Shown here in pieces: positions 18,456 through 28,175 of a stretch of 64,000 nt of DNA. A program made the translations under genes and the position numbers. Source of the DNA: Pedobacter cryoconitis. GTDB lineage: Bacteria > Bacteroidota > Bacteroidia > Sphingobacteriales > Sphingobacteriaceae. The notes below the pieces were generated by a model. It had not been told where the DNA came from and searched no databases. It saw only the letters and a list, made by a program, of their open reading frames with translations. Where the stretch lies: the NCBI RefSeq assembly GCF_014200595.1, contig NZ_JACHCG010000001.1, forward strand, positions 1,178,001-1,242,000, given 5' to 3'. How positions within the stretch are numbered: position 1 is the first letter of the stretch; every line of letters starts with the position of its first letter.

Positions 18456-19973
18456 TTAATAATTTGGGTTCTGAACTAATATACCACCACTTTTATCAAT
18501 TTCGGTTTGAGGCAATGGCCATTTGTAAAATTTATCCTCAAAGCGATAAGCGAACAGCCCGTCTTTCACATTATTTAAGACTTGTCCGGCGATATGCCAT
18601 CTGATCAGATCATAATGACGCAGCCCTTCAAATGCTAATTCTACTCTTCGCTCATGGCGGATTCTCTCTCTCATTTGCTCTTTTGATAAGCCAGCAGGGA
18701 ATGGAGGCATGTTTACCCGCGCGCGAAGATCTGTCATGGCCTGATAAACTGTTCCATCGGGGCCTGATAATTCATTTTGTGCTTCAGCATACATCAATAA
18801 GACTTCGCCAAAGCGTAAGATTACCGCATCCTGCTGACTCAATGTAGAGAAGCCGTAAGGAATATTATTAGGCTCTAAAAACTTAATCACCCCGTAACCA
18901 GTAGGTCTTGGATTAGATGGATGATGTACCTTACCATTCCCAAAATCTACGAAATCTTTGTAAACCGTTTTTGTTAATCTTGGATCACGATCCGTAAATG
19001 GAGCTGCGGTATTGGTGAGCGGAGAAGTACCATAAGGTAAACCATCCGTACATTCATAGGTATTCACCAGGTTAGACAATGGAGCAGCTGCATCCCAATC
19101 CCCATAATACAAATCCCAGGCTGCTGTATTGTTAGGAGCGAGGAAGTTCACCGTAAATATAATTTCCGGATTACCTTTTTGTGTCGCATCTCTGAATATA
19201 TCTTCAAAATTCTTACTTAACTTATATTGCGACATCAATTGCTTGCAAAGGTCTGTAACCTGCTGCATGATAGCCAGATCTGGCGTTCCATTATTTCCAT
19301 AAGCGGCAAACATTAACACACGTGCTTTTAAGGCCTTAGCTGAAGAAGAAACAGCATGTCCATAATTCTGGAAGTACGGATCTGTTTTCAGATTAGCGAT
19401 ACTAAAATCAAGATCAGTAGTAATTTGCGTCAGGATTTTATCTGCGCCAACTTTTGGCTGGTTCTGTGTTTGCAAAGTTAACGGCTCTAATACCAGCGGT
19501 ACATCACCATAAATGGTATACAATTGATAGTAATAAAATCCCCGGATGAACCTGACTTCTGCTTCAAATTGTTTGCGGTCATCAGCGGTAATATCTGCTC
19601 CTGTATAAGCAGTAAGTTGTTGCAGAAAAATATTGATCCTTGCTATTCCGGAATAACTATTATTGTATATACTGGTTTCAAAACCACCGGTAGATGGGTT
19701 TAGATTTCCGGAAGCAATATCATTGGAACTACCGGAGTTAAACTGGCAATACCCATTGTCTGTCAGACAATCTCTGAAGCCCATACCTACAGTGAAATCT
19801 TCTTTTTGCATAGAAGCATAAACTGCTGCAAGCCCTTTATTAAAATCCTCTTTTGATTTCCAGAAGGTTGCTGTAGAGATTTGATCCAATGGATTTAAAT
19901 CCAATGCTTTTTTACAGGCACTCAGACAAATGACTGCGGTAAATATCGTGGTGAGTAAGATTTTCGTTTTCAT
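18456..19973 (-). CDS. SusD/RagB-family glycan-binding lipoprotein of the fucose-type PUL
   Basis: 505 residues with a lipobox (VICLSACKKALDL, Cys20). Typical SusD stretches are FWKSKEDFNKGLAAVYASMQ, EVRFIRGFYYYQLYTIYGDV and the C-terminal RERIRHERRVELAFEGLRHY followed by DLIRWH. It binds the target glycan at the cell surface and closes over the SusC barrel, whose gene ends 12 bases upstream. The following esterase gene starts 4 bases after its stop. Confidence 0.93.
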   Translation of the reverse strand: MKTKILLTTIFTAVICLSACKKALDLNPLDQISTATFWKSKEDFNKGLAAVYASMQKEDFTVGMGFRDCLTDNGYCQFNSGSSNDIASGNLNPSTGGFETSIYNNSYSGIARINIFLQQLTAYTGADITADDRKQFEAEVRFIRGFYYYQLYTIYGDVPLVLEPLTLQTQNQPKVGADKILTQITTDLDFSIANLKTDPYFQNYGHAVSSSAKALKARVLMFAAYGNNGTPDLAIMQQVTDLCKQLMSQYKLSKNFEDIFRDATQKGNPEIIFTVNFLAPNNTAAWDLYYGDWDAAAPLSNLVNTYECTDGLPYGTSPLTNTAAPFTDRDPRLTKTVYKDFVDFGNGKVHHPSNPRPTGYGVIKFLEPNNIPYGFSTLSQQDAVILRFGEVLLMYAEAQNELSGPDGTVYQAMTDLRARVNMPPFPAGLSKEQMRERIRHERRVELAFEGLRHYDLIRWHIAGQVLNNVKDGLFAYRFEDKFYKWPLPQTEIDKSGGILVQNPNY

Positions 19974-19985
19974 ATATCAGACAGC

Positions 19986-22900
19986 TTAAAAAGTAACATT
20001 CAGACCAAAAGAATAAATCTTGTTTTGCGGATATTGCACCAGATCTCCGCTTCCTCCGCGCTCAGGGTCAAGTCCCTTGAACTTGGTGCTGGTAAATAAA
20101 TTGTCGCCAGAAAAATAAACTCTTAATCTTTCCAGGCCAATAGTCTTCACGATCTTTGTTGGAATAGTATAACCGAAAACCAGGTTCTTAAGTCTTAAAT
20201 AAGAACCATCCTGTAAAAAGAAAGTAGAGGCACGGGTAATTTTTTGTGGTGCATTTCCTCCCCAGTACATCCTTGGCATTGTGGTAGAAGGATTTTCCGG
20301 AGTCCAGCGATCCAGCCAGTCTGTAGTAGGAGGGGCGCCTTGTACAAACGGTATAGTACCCCATCCGGTCACAAAATATTTAACGCCATAAACACCTTGC
20401 AACATCGCTGAAATGTCGAACCCTTTCCAGCTGGCCGATAAGTTAAAAGCATAGTTTAATTTTGGAAATACGCCGGGTATAATTGTACGGTCATTATCGT
20501 CGATTTTCCCATCCCCGTTCACATCTTTATATTTCAGATCACCTGCCAAAGTATTATCATTATACTGTTTTGGTGAATTTTGAACTTCGGCAGCAGATTG
20601 AAAAATCCCTTCTACCTGCAAAAGATAAAAAGAGTTCCACGGTTGTCCGTTCTGATTAATGGACGAGCCGCCAATTTCGCGCTGCCCAAACTTAACCAGC
20701 TTATTGCTATTGTGGTCAAGATTAACCCCTGCGCTATAGGTTAAGCCAGTAAACAGGCCACTCTTGATCGTATTGTTATAAGTCAGACCAAACTCAACTC
20801 CTGTATTTTCAACTATGCCATCATTGATAATCGGCGCTCCCAATCCTACCAATGCGGTTACCTGTGATTGTCTTAAAATATCAGTTGTTCTTTTTTTATA
20901 CCAGTCTGCGGTCAGGTTAAAGTTTTTGAAAATAGTCAGGTCTAATCCTACGTCCGTCATGGTTGTAGTTTCCCACTGGATTAAAGGGTTATTTAAATCA
21001 GCCTGCGCAACTCCGGTTGTTAATGAACTGTTATCAAATGAGTAATTTCCGGTCAGTTGCAGCAACGCCTGGTAAGGATAATTGATGCCATAACCATTCA
21101 CAACTATGTTTTGATTACCCAGCTTACCCCATGAACCTCTTACTTTCAGGTTATCCACCCAGCCCAGTTCCAATGCTTTGAAAAAAGGTTCTTCTGTTAC
21201 TCTCCATCCGGCCGAGAAAGAAGGGAAGACTCCCCACCGGTTACCCGTATTGAATTTTGAACTACCATCATAACGTACATTTCCTTCTACTAAATAACGC
21301 TCCTTGTAATTATAATTCAGACGTCCGAAATAAGACATTAAACCCCATTGATTACCTGTTCCGTTGGTAGATTGTATCGAAGGGCTTCCGGCATTTAATT
21401 CTCTTAAATCCTGGTTTGGAAATTCCTTGCGATAACCCGAAAGGTACTGGTAATGGTTTTGTTCTATACTGTAACCAGCTTGTGCTTTAAGACTATGACC
21501 ATTAAAGTTATGGCTATAATTAAGGTAACTGTATAAGTTGGTATAAATAGTCTGCTGATCCTGAACAGTTAACCCGCTGCCCAGATCGAGCGTGGTAGCC
21601 AGTAAATTGGTGCGGAAATTATATTCAGGCACTGGTGTACGGAAGTCTTTATACTTATCAAAAGTAGCATTGATAGCCCCTTTTGTATACCACGAAAAAT
21701 CTTTGTTGAACTGAACTTCAACCCATGCCTGAGCATTGAGTGTATAGTCGTTGGTATTATGGGTGATGTTGTTATTTAATACCCCGAACGGGTTTTTGTT
21801 ATTGTATTCAAAATCATAGGCTTTATAAGTTAAGCGTCCGCTGCCATCGGTTAAATACGGGCCATAAGTAGGCGCCTGTGACATGGCCGACAGAAACATA
21901 TCTCCCGATCCGAATGGTGTAGACTCCAATGTTCCGGATTTTAACAACACATTAGTTCCGAATTTGATATGCTCGTTGATTTTTGAAGTCAGGTTGATAC
22001 GTGCGTTATACTTTTTATAATTAAACCCCCTCATAATCCCATTCTGATTGACATAACCTAAAGAAACATTATAGGTAGTTTTATCATTTCCTCCATTAAA
22101 AGTCAGGTTATGGGTTTGAGTAGGCGCTGTTTTAAAGATAAGGCTCAGCCAGTCTGTATTCGGATATTTTACACGGTCAGTACTGTTTCTGTATAAATCG
22201 ATCTGATCTTGCGGATAAAGAAGGGAAGGGTCTGTTAAACCGGAGTTGATCCGTGCCTCATTATACAAATCCATATATTGTGCTGAATTTGTGACCAGAT
22301 CAAATAATTTAGTGGGTTTATAAATGCCCACATTCGCATCATACTGGATGGACATTTTGCCAGACTGACCTTGTTTGGTGGTAACCAATACAACACCGTT
22401 GGCTGCTCTTGATCCATACATAGCTGCGGAGGCTGCATCCTTTAGTACAGATACATTGTCTATATTGTTGGGGTTCACATCACTGAGATTTCCGGGGACT
22501 CCGTCAATAAGTACTAAAGGATCAGATCCTGCACCACTAAATGTACCGTTTCCTCTAATACGGATAGAGACCCCTTCATTACCTGGTTCTCCTTTGCTTT
22601 GGATCACCTGAACCCCTGGCATCGTGCCCTGAAGCATTGCAGCAGGGTTAACAACCGGTCTTTTGATCAGGTCATTACCGCTGACAGTTGCGACTGATCC
22701 GGTCAGATTTACCTTTTTCTGCGTTCCGTAACCGACCACTACAACTTCGTCCAGAGCTCTTGATTCGGATACTAAAGTAATGTCAATTGTAGTCCTGTTG
22801 TTGATCTGGACAGTCTGGGATTTATAACCGACCGAAGTGAAGGTTAACGAAGTATTTCCAGCTGCTTTGATCGTATATCTGCCCTGGGCATTGGTACTGG

Positions 22901-23144
22901 TGACCTGGGTGGTTCCTTCTGCCCTTACCGCTATGCCTGGTAAAGGGCCGGTTGCATCAGTTATTTTTCCTTGCACGGTAATCTCTTGTGCAAAGGATTT
23001 TAACGTGAATAAATGAAGGAGAAGCAAGACTAAAATTGCGGCTTTTTTATTCTTTGTTGTTTTAAATTTTTCAGGGTTATTAATTTTTAAAGCAGCGCGA
23101 AAAAAAGCACAAGTCCGGATGGACTGATCAATAAACTCTTTCAT
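19986..23144 (-). CDS. SusC-family TonB-dependent glycan transporter of the fucose-type PUL
   Basis: 1052 residues. The start at 23144 places about 30 charged residues before the hydrophobic signal segment (AAILVLLLLHLFTLKSFAQ); a later in-frame ATG with a better signal is not evident, and long leaders occur in SusC proteins. Then follow a carboxypeptidase-like domain (ITVQGKITDATGPLPGIAV), the TonB box-like DEVVVVGYGTQKK, the plug with VSVLKDAASAAMYGSRAANG and the barrel ending in FGLNVTF. It imports the oligosaccharides captured by SusD. A putative operator lies about 75 bases upstream. Confidence 0.93.
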   Translation of the reverse strand: MKEFIDQSIRTCAFFRAALKINNPEKFKTTKNKKAAILVLLLLHLFTLKSFAQEITVQGKITDATGPLPGIAVRAEGTTQVTSTNAQGRYTIKAAGNTSLTFTSVGYKSQTVQINNRTTIDITLVSESRALDEVVVVGYGTQKKVNLTGSVATVSGNDLIKRPVVNPAAMLQGTMPGVQVIQSKGEPGNEGVSIRIRGNGTFSGAGSDPLVLIDGVPGNLSDVNPNNIDNVSVLKDAASAAMYGSRAANGVVLVTTKQGQSGKMSIQYDANVGIYKPTKLFDLVTNSAQYMDLYNEARINSGLTDPSLLYPQDQIDLYRNSTDRVKYPNTDWLSLIFKTAPTQTHNLTFNGGNDKTTYNVSLGYVNQNGIMRGFNYKKYNARINLTSKINEHIKFGTNVLLKSGTLESTPFGSGDMFLSAMSQAPTYGPYLTDGSGRLTYKAYDFEYNNKNPFGVLNNNITHNTNDYTLNAQAWVEVQFNKDFSWYTKGAINATFDKYKDFRTPVPEYNFRTNLLATTLDLGSGLTVQDQQTIYTNLYSYLNYSHNFNGHSLKAQAGYSIEQNHYQYLSGYRKEFPNQDLRELNAGSPSIQSTNGTGNQWGLMSYFGRLNYNYKERYLVEGNVRYDGSSKFNTGNRWGVFPSFSAGWRVTEEPFFKALELGWVDNLKVRGSWGKLGNQNIVVNGYGINYPYQALLQLTGNYSFDNSSLTTGVAQADLNNPLIQWETTTMTDVGLDLTIFKNFNLTADWYKKRTTDILRQSQVTALVGLGAPIINDGIVENTGVEFGLTYNNTIKSGLFTGLTYSAGVNLDHNSNKLVKFGQREIGGSSINQNGQPWNSFYLLQVEGIFQSAAEVQNSPKQYNDNTLAGDLKYKDVNGDGKIDDNDRTIIPGVFPKLNYAFNLSASWKGFDISAMLQGVYGVKYFVTGWGTIPFVQGAPPTTDWLDRWTPENPSTTMPRMYWGGNAPQKITRASTFFLQDGSYLRLKNLVFGYTIPTKIVKTIGLERLRVYFSGDNLFTSTKFKGLDPERGGSGDLVQYPQNKIYSFGLNVTF

Positions 23145-23164
23145 ACATTATATTTTTGGTGTGG

Positions 23165-23226
23165 TAAAAGTAGAGGACTGGATTTTACATGAAAATGGAT
23201 TAAGCCATAAAGTAGATGGACTATCC
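23165..23226 (-). promoter_or_regulatory. Putative activator site and weak -7 element upstream of the PUL susC
   Basis: On the plus strand ATGGACTATCC sits at 23216-23226 and a near match, ATGGGCTATCC, occurs upstream of the SDR gene (27066-27076) in the same orientation to its gene. A weak TACTTTTA (-7-like) reads on the minus strand at 23172-23165. The arrangement suggests an activator, most simply the AraC protein encoded at 27.2 kb, driving susC separately from the catabolic genes. All inference from two sites. Confidence 0.4.
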
Positions 23227-23250
23227 TATGATCATTCCGTTAATTTCTGG

Positions 23251-24903
23251 CTATCTGAAAATCCAGAACAAAGCGCACATCACGACGAATAAAATGAAAG
23301 AAAGCAGTTTATAATTTCCCAAACCGTTCCATCCTTTGCTGGACAAAGATTCTAAAGGTGATTTCCAGTATAAACGTGCACTTTCAGCAGTATGCTGTAC
23401 AGGGAAGAGCAAAGAAAAGGTGACTTGTAAAAAGACACAGCAACAAAACAGGTAGAAAGCCATCATCATAAAAGGGATCTGACCCATAAAACTTTCAGGG
23501 TATACTTTGCCAATAATGAAGACAATGACACCGGTTGCTGAGCCAATATAAAGTGTAAGTTTAGCAGATACTGCGGAAGCCTTACCCCAAAAAATCCCTA
23601 ATAAAAATACACAGGTAATAGGAGGGGCTATGTGTGCAATAATATCATTAAGCCCGTTAAAGATACTTTCATAACTATTCAATAAGGGTAATAGCAATAA
23701 AGAAAATATCAAAGATAAACCAGCGGCAATTTTTCCTGCTTTGACCAGTTTTTGATCACTTGCTCCGGGACGGTATCGCTGATAAATATCATAGCTGGCC
23801 ATCGTGGAAATGGAGTTAAGAGCGCCAGAAATCTGGCTCATTAGCCCCGAGAGAAGTGCGGCAACTAAAATACCTGCCAATCCTTTGGGAATAAGTTGTA
23901 AAATCATCAATGTATAAATTCCCTTGCTATTGATTACTTCTTTACCACCACTTATCGTTTTTAATGCAGTGACATCCAACTGTCCGGTTTGTACCAGGGC
24001 ATAAGCGAACAGGCCAGGTACTACAAAAATAAACACTGGAAGGATTTTGATAAAGCCACAGAACAACGGGCCAATGCGGGCATGGTTTTCATCTTTAGCC
24101 CCTAATACCCTTTGCACAATAGTCTGGTCCGCACACCAATACCAGATGCCCAGAATTGGATAACCTAAAAAGACAGCATACCAGGGTAATCCGCTGCTAT
24201 CGCCATGCGGTCTCATCATAGATAACTTTTCTAATTGATGCTGCTGCTCTAGAACATTCACCATCGGCTGCCAGCCCCCCATTTTGTGATAAGCCGCAAA
24301 GGTCATAATGATTGCACCACTCAATAAAACTACGGTCTGAATGGATTCTGTAACCACAACAGCTCTCAAACCACCTACAATTGTATAAATAGAAGTGATC
24401 ACTGCGATCACAATCACACTGGTATACAGATCTACTCCAAAAAGTGTTTGTAATACAATGCCACCTGCAAGCAGAGAGAAGGAGATATGGATTACAATAG
24501 CTGAAACTACAGAAACAATGGCCAGCCAGTCTCTGCTGGCACGGTCGTACCGCTTTTCCAAAAAATCGGGTAAGGTAGTTACACCCGATCTGATATAAAA
24601 CGGGACGAAAAATAAAGATAACAGGATCAGTGTAAATGCGGCCATCCACTCGAAATTTCCATTCAGCAAACCACTGTCAAATCCACTTTGTGCCAAACTG
24701 ACTAAATGAACGCAGGAGATATTGGTTGCGAATAATGCCAGGCCTATCATTGGCCACCGTAATGTTTTACCCGCTAAAAAGTATTCACTGGCCTCATTCT
24801 GCTGGCCAGTTTTATACTTGTGTTTTATACCCGCCCATAATCCGATAGCAAAAATGAATACGATATATAAAATACTGATAGTGGTATCTAGTGGATGGAT
24901 CAT
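23251..24903 (-). CDS. Sodium:solute symporter (SSS family), probably for L-fucose or a related sugar
   Basis: 550 residues with about 13-14 membrane helices. Family marks are YFLAGKTLRWPMIGLALFAT near the N-terminus, RSGVTTLPDFLEKRYDR, and IYTIVGGLRAVVVTESIQT. This is the SGLT-like branch of inner-membrane sodium/sugar cotransporters. It lies between the L-fuconate dehydratase gene (41 bases upstream) and susC, so import of the monosaccharide freed by GH95 or GH36 is the natural reading. L-fucose is favoured because of the dehydratase; galactose or fuconate cannot be excluded. Confidence 0.88.
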   Translation of the reverse strand: MIHPLDTTISILYIVFIFAIGLWAGIKHKYKTGQQNEASEYFLAGKTLRWPMIGLALFATNISCVHLVSLAQSGFDSGLLNGNFEWMAAFTLILLSLFFVPFYIRSGVTTLPDFLEKRYDRASRDWLAIVSVVSAIVIHISFSLLAGGIVLQTLFGVDLYTSVIVIAVITSIYTIVGGLRAVVVTESIQTVVLLSGAIIMTFAAYHKMGGWQPMVNVLEQQHQLEKLSMMRPHGDSSGLPWYAVFLGYPILGIWYWCADQTIVQRVLGAKDENHARIGPLFCGFIKILPVFIFVVPGLFAYALVQTGQLDVTALKTISGGKEVINSKGIYTLMILQLIPKGLAGILVAALLSGLMSQISGALNSISTMASYDIYQRYRPGASDQKLVKAGKIAAGLSLIFSLLLLPLLNSYESIFNGLNDIIAHIAPPITCVFLLGIFWGKASAVSAKLTLYIGSATGVIVFIIGKVYPESFMGQIPFMMMAFYLFCCCVFLQVTFSLLFPVQHTAESARLYWKSPLESLSSKGWNGLGNYKLLSFILFVVMCALFWIFR

Positions 24904-24944
24904 TTCGGCTTAAGTATTATATTTTGATATACTGTATTATTTAA

Positions 24945-26174
24945 TCAGGTTAAACTTTTTAATTCGCAACTGCTACCAGCCTCTTGCGGGGTCACATAAG
25001 AACCATTTACAATTTGGGCCGGATGTAAAAAGTGCGGTTTCAAATGCGGGATATGTTCCAGAAACAAAGCTTCATGACCAACGGTAATATGGTTGAATAA
25101 AACTAAATGCTGGTGTAGTTGTCCCATGTCGCCAACATGAGGGACTACTGGTATTCCAAATTTTTTGCACAATAAACTTACAGTAATAAATTCACTTACA
25201 CCACCAACACGTACGGCATCTACCTGAATAAATGAAGCAGCACCAGTTTGCAGATAGTTTTTGAAAACCACTTTATTTGGAACATGTTCGCCGATTGCAA
25301 GTTTGATTGGGCTGATCGCTTTCGCAAGTATTTGATGCGCAAGTACATCATCAGGGTGGGTCGGTTCTTCTATCCAGTAAGGATTCATTTCTTTGAGCCG
25401 GTCGCAAATTTGAATAGCCTGCGGTAAATTCCACTGCTGGTTTGCATCCAGCATTACTTTGACTGCGTCTCCGGCTACTTCTCTTACTATATTTGCTCTG
25501 CGGATATCTCTTTCAAAATCTGGTGAGCCTACTTTTAGCTTCATTGCTTTAAAGCCTTCAGCAATTGCTTTATGGCAGTTTGCCCTGACCATTTCATCCG
25601 AATAATTAAACCAGCCGATAGAAGTATCATATCCCGGGTATCCGGCAGTGAGGATAGGAGTTCTGGTTGATTTTGTTTTTTGCTGCTCCAATAGCATTTG
25701 TAATGCCTGTTCTTTGGTCAGTTCATCTTCCAGATAAGAAAAATCAAGCGTATTGATGATTTCCTGAGGGGACAAATCAATTAATAACTTCCACAATGGA
25801 AGACCTCTTTTTTTTGCCCACAGATCGTAGCAAGCATTGGTCACAGAGGCTAAAGCTAAATGTACAATACCTTTATGCGGGCCAAGCCAGCGGAATTGCT
25901 GATCATCTGATAGTTTTTTGAAGAATGCCCCGAAATCAGACATGAGTTCTTCGATATCTTTTCCTTGCAATTGTTTTGCATAATACTGCGCTGCTTTGCA
26001 TACAAGTTCATTGCCTTGACCTAAAGTGAAAGCAAGGCCGTATCCAATATTCCCGCTGTCATCAAATAATTGGGTGACAGCATAAGAATAAACAGGGTTT
26101 TGATGAATCGCATCACTGCCGGCATTCCCGCCTAATTGATAACGGGCATCGGAAACTTCAATTCTTTTTATCAT
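24945..26174 (-). CDS. L-fuconate dehydratase (enolase superfamily)
   Basis: 409 residues, close to the usual 430. It shows the mandelate-racemase-type barrel: KAMKLKVGSPDFERDIR with the catalytic Lys of the KxK motif, the metal ligands in VMLDANQQWN, YWIEEPTHPDD and IGEHVPN, and VPHVGDMGQLHQHL near the C-terminus. The N-terminal SDAIHQNPVYSYAV and the GYPGYDTSIGWFNYSDE loop match L-fuconate dehydratases (FucD/ENOSF1 type) rather than galactonate or rhamnonate enzymes. The reaction is L-fuconate to 2-keto-3-deoxy-L-fuconate in the non-phosphorylating fucose pathway. The SDR start-to-stop gap upstream is 10 bases. No fuconolactonase or diketo-hydrolase gene lies in the window. Confidence 0.85.
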   Translation of the reverse strand: MIKRIEVSDARYQLGGNAGSDAIHQNPVYSYAVTQLFDDSGNIGYGLAFTLGQGNELVCKAAQYYAKQLQGKDIEELMSDFGAFFKKLSDDQQFRWLGPHKGIVHLALASVTNACYDLWAKKRGLPLWKLLIDLSPQEIINTLDFSYLEDELTKEQALQMLLEQQKTKSTRTPILTAGYPGYDTSIGWFNYSDEMVRANCHKAIAEGFKAMKLKVGSPDFERDIRRANIVREVAGDAVKVMLDANQQWNLPQAIQICDRLKEMNPYWIEEPTHPDDVLAHQILAKAISPIKLAIGEHVPNKVVFKNYLQTGAASFIQVDAVRVGGVSEFITVSLLCKKFGIPVVPHVGDMGQLHQHLVLFNHITVGHEALFLEHIPHLKPHFLHPAQIVNGSYVTPQEAGSSCELKSLT

Positions 26175-26184
26175 TTAATATAGT

Positions 26185-26970
26185 TTAGGAATGATGATCC
26201 ATGATCTTTCTGTAACCAAGTTCTGCTCCGCCGGAAACAGGGAGTATACAACCTGTGATGAACCGGGCTTGTTCGGAGATCAGGAATAAACAAGCATCTG
26301 CAATGACATCTCCTTCCGGGCAATAGCCTAAAGGATGGATCGCGTCCAGGTAATTTTTAATAGAGACAGTGTCTGATTGTTGTGCACTCCAGGTTCTGAG
26401 CATCGGAGTCCATACACCAGCCGGGGCTACTGAATTTACACGGATACCAAATGGGGCATAATCCAGAGCCATAGACTTGGTCAGTGCATTTACAGCTCCT
26501 TTTGTGGCTGAATATCCGGCATGAACAGGCTGCCCGATTTCACCGACGATACTGCTTGTATTCAATATATTCCCCCTGGTTTTTTTAAGTTCAGTTATGC
26601 CAAACTTTGTAGTATGATAAATACCTTTCACATTCGTGTCAAAAAGCTGCTGCCATTCTTCATCAGAAGTTTCACAAATCGTTTTTGAGGGATTGGAGAT
26701 CCCTGCATTATTGTGTATGCTATCTATTTTTCCAAATTTGCTGATCGTAGTTGCGATGGCAGATTGAACTTCCTTTGCAGAGGAAATATCTGCCAGGATA
26801 TAATGGATATTGTCGTTATTAAATTCATTTTGGGCTTTTTCCAGGCTTTCCTGGTCATTGGTGAGAATGCTGATCCTGGCTCCGGCCCGGTGGTAAACTT
26901 TAGCACATTCAAAGCCTATACCCGCTGTGCCCCCGGTCAAAAAAATAACTTTATCTTTCAGTAACTGCAT
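26185..26970 (-). CDS. SDR oxidoreductase, probably L-fucose or 2-keto-3-deoxy-L-fuconate dehydrogenase
   Basis: 261 residues, a classical short-chain dehydrogenase. Visible are the cofactor motif TGGTAGIG, HNNAG, the catalytic Ser in NTSSIVG, the YSATKGA motif and the C-terminal LFLISEQARFITGCILPVSGG. Two steps of non-phosphorylating fucose breakdown use enzymes of this type: oxidation of L-fucose, and oxidation of 2-keto-3-deoxy-L-fuconate. Position directly before the dehydratase gene fits either. It is the first gene of the minus-strand PUL transcript. Confidence 0.8.
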   Translation of the reverse strand: MQLLKDKVIFLTGGTAGIGFECAKVYHRAGARISILTNDQESLEKAQNEFNNDNIHYILADISSAKEVQSAIATTISKFGKIDSIHNNAGISNPSKTICETSDEEWQQLFDTNVKGIYHTTKFGITELKKTRGNILNTSSIVGEIGQPVHAGYSATKGAVNALTKSMALDYAPFGIRVNSVAPAGVWTPMLRTWSAQQSDTVSIKNYLDAIHPLGYCPEGDVIADACLFLISEQARFITGCILPVSGGAELGYRKIMDHHS

Positions 26971-27035
26971 ATCATACGATTATAAATGGTTCTTTAACTA
27001 ATTTAAAAACTATAAATAGTTAATCTTAATGTAAT

Positions 27036-27043
27036 CAAATGTA
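27036..27043 (-). promoter_or_regulatory. Candidate -7 promoter element for the PUL catabolic genes
   Basis: TACATTTG on the minus strand fits the Bacteroidota -7 consensus TAnnTTTG exactly and lies 66-73 bases upstream of the SDR start. No good -33 box is seen, which suits an activator-dependent promoter. Confidence 0.45.
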
Positions 27044-27065
27044 TAGGGTGGTAATTAATCCTATA

Positions 27066-27093
27066 ATGGGCTATCCATTTATTTTAATGGATA
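27066..27093. promoter_or_regulatory. Putative AraC-type operator between the PUL and its activator gene
   Basis: ATGGGCTATCC (27066-27076) recurs with one change upstream of susC. It overlaps a perfect 8-bp inverted repeat, arms 27072-27079 and 27086-27093. The site lies just upstream of the -7 element for the SDR gene and in the only space shared with the divergent AraC gene, so it may control both directions. Confidence 0.45.
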
Positions 27094-27198
27094 ATTCTAT
27101 TTAAAAATAAGTTTTAAGCTTAAGCTTGCTTTAATTGAAAATGGAGTATATCTTGTGTAAGATTTCATGGTAACAAAACCGTTTTATGTTTTGATACA

Positions 27199-28152
27199 AT
27201 GGAGTCTGACCAAAATATAGACCTTATGAATAATGTGTACAAAAGACGGGACGGCTTTGACGGGGAAAAGATCATTCACATCCCGTCAAAAATCCTGAAG
27301 AATTATTTAAAGAAGCATCCTGCTTTATTTAATATTTACATTGCCCATATTGGTTATTTCCCTAAAGCCTGGTCTCATTACAGGGAGTGGAGAAAGGGAT
27401 GCGAGGATAATATTTTTATTTACTGTTTGACGGGTAAAGGTTATTATGTCATAGATAATAAAAGATTTGAGGTTACGCCTAATCAATTTTTCGTTATACC
27501 TGCTACAGATAAATGTATAAAATATTGGTCTGATACAGATGATCCATGGACTATCTACTGGGTTCATTATACCGGAAGCATTATTGATAATTTCAATACC
27601 TCATTAAACATAGATTTCTTTAAAGGGCCTGTGCCAATTCCTTTTAATAGCAAAGCAATTGAAATATGGAAGAATATCTTTCAATGTCTGGAAATGGGAT
27701 ACAGTATGGAGAATTTATGTAATGCTAATTTTCGTTTGTATCATTTTATTGCTTCCTTTCTTTTTCCTGATAAAAATGTATCAGTTGATGCCAGTGGTCA
27801 TGGAGATATTATTAACAGTACAATTCTGGAAATGAAGAATAATATTGATAAAAAACTGGTAGTGGAAGAAATGGCCAGCCTCCATAAATTATCTGGTTCT
27901 CACTTCTCCAGTTTATTTAGAAAAGCGACAGGAATGCCTCCGATTGATTATTTTATCCACTTAAAAATGCAAAAGGCTTGCCAGCTTTTATGTATAAATA
28001 AAGCTAAAATCAAAGAGGTGGCCATGGATCTTGGTTATGAAGATCCATACTACTTTTCCCGGTTATTCAAAAAGTATATGGGGTTATCACCAGAGCAGTA
28101 TAAACTGACAACGATCAGTCCGCTGACTTTAAAAACAGCAGTAGCTGTATAG
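27199..28152 (+). CDS. AraC-family activator, likely regulator of the fucose-type PUL
   Basis: 317 residues. The N-terminal cupin-like effector domain (about 40-150) includes NIFIYCLTGKGYYVIDNKRF and PNQFFVIPATDKC. The C-terminal pair of HTHs (about 200-300) reads VVEEMASLHKLSGSHFSSLF and IKEVAMDLGYEDPYYFSRLF followed by KKYMGLSPEQY, the AraC signature. It is divergent from the SDR gene with 228 bases between starts, the classic arrangement for a local sugar-responsive activator. The effector is likely fucose or a fucose-derived acid; this is inference. An alternative start at 27226 would shorten it by 9 residues. Confidence 0.9.
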   Translation: MESDQNIDLMNNVYKRRDGFDGEKIIHIPSKILKNYLKKHPALFNIYIAHIGYFPKAWSHYREWRKGCEDNIFIYCLTGKGYYVIDNKRFEVTPNQFFVIPATDKCIKYWSDTDDPWTIYWVHYTGSIIDNFNTSLNIDFFKGPVPIPFNSKAIEIWKNIFQCLEMGYSMENLCNANFRLYHFIASFLFPDKNVSVDASGHGDIINSTILEMKNNIDKKLVVEEMASLHKLSGSHFSSLFRKATGMPPIDYFIHLKMQKACQLLCINKAKIKEVAMDLGYEDPYYFSRLFKKYMGLSPEQYKLTTISPLTLKTAVAV

Positions 28153-28175
28153 CCGATTTACAGCGGCAGATCAGC

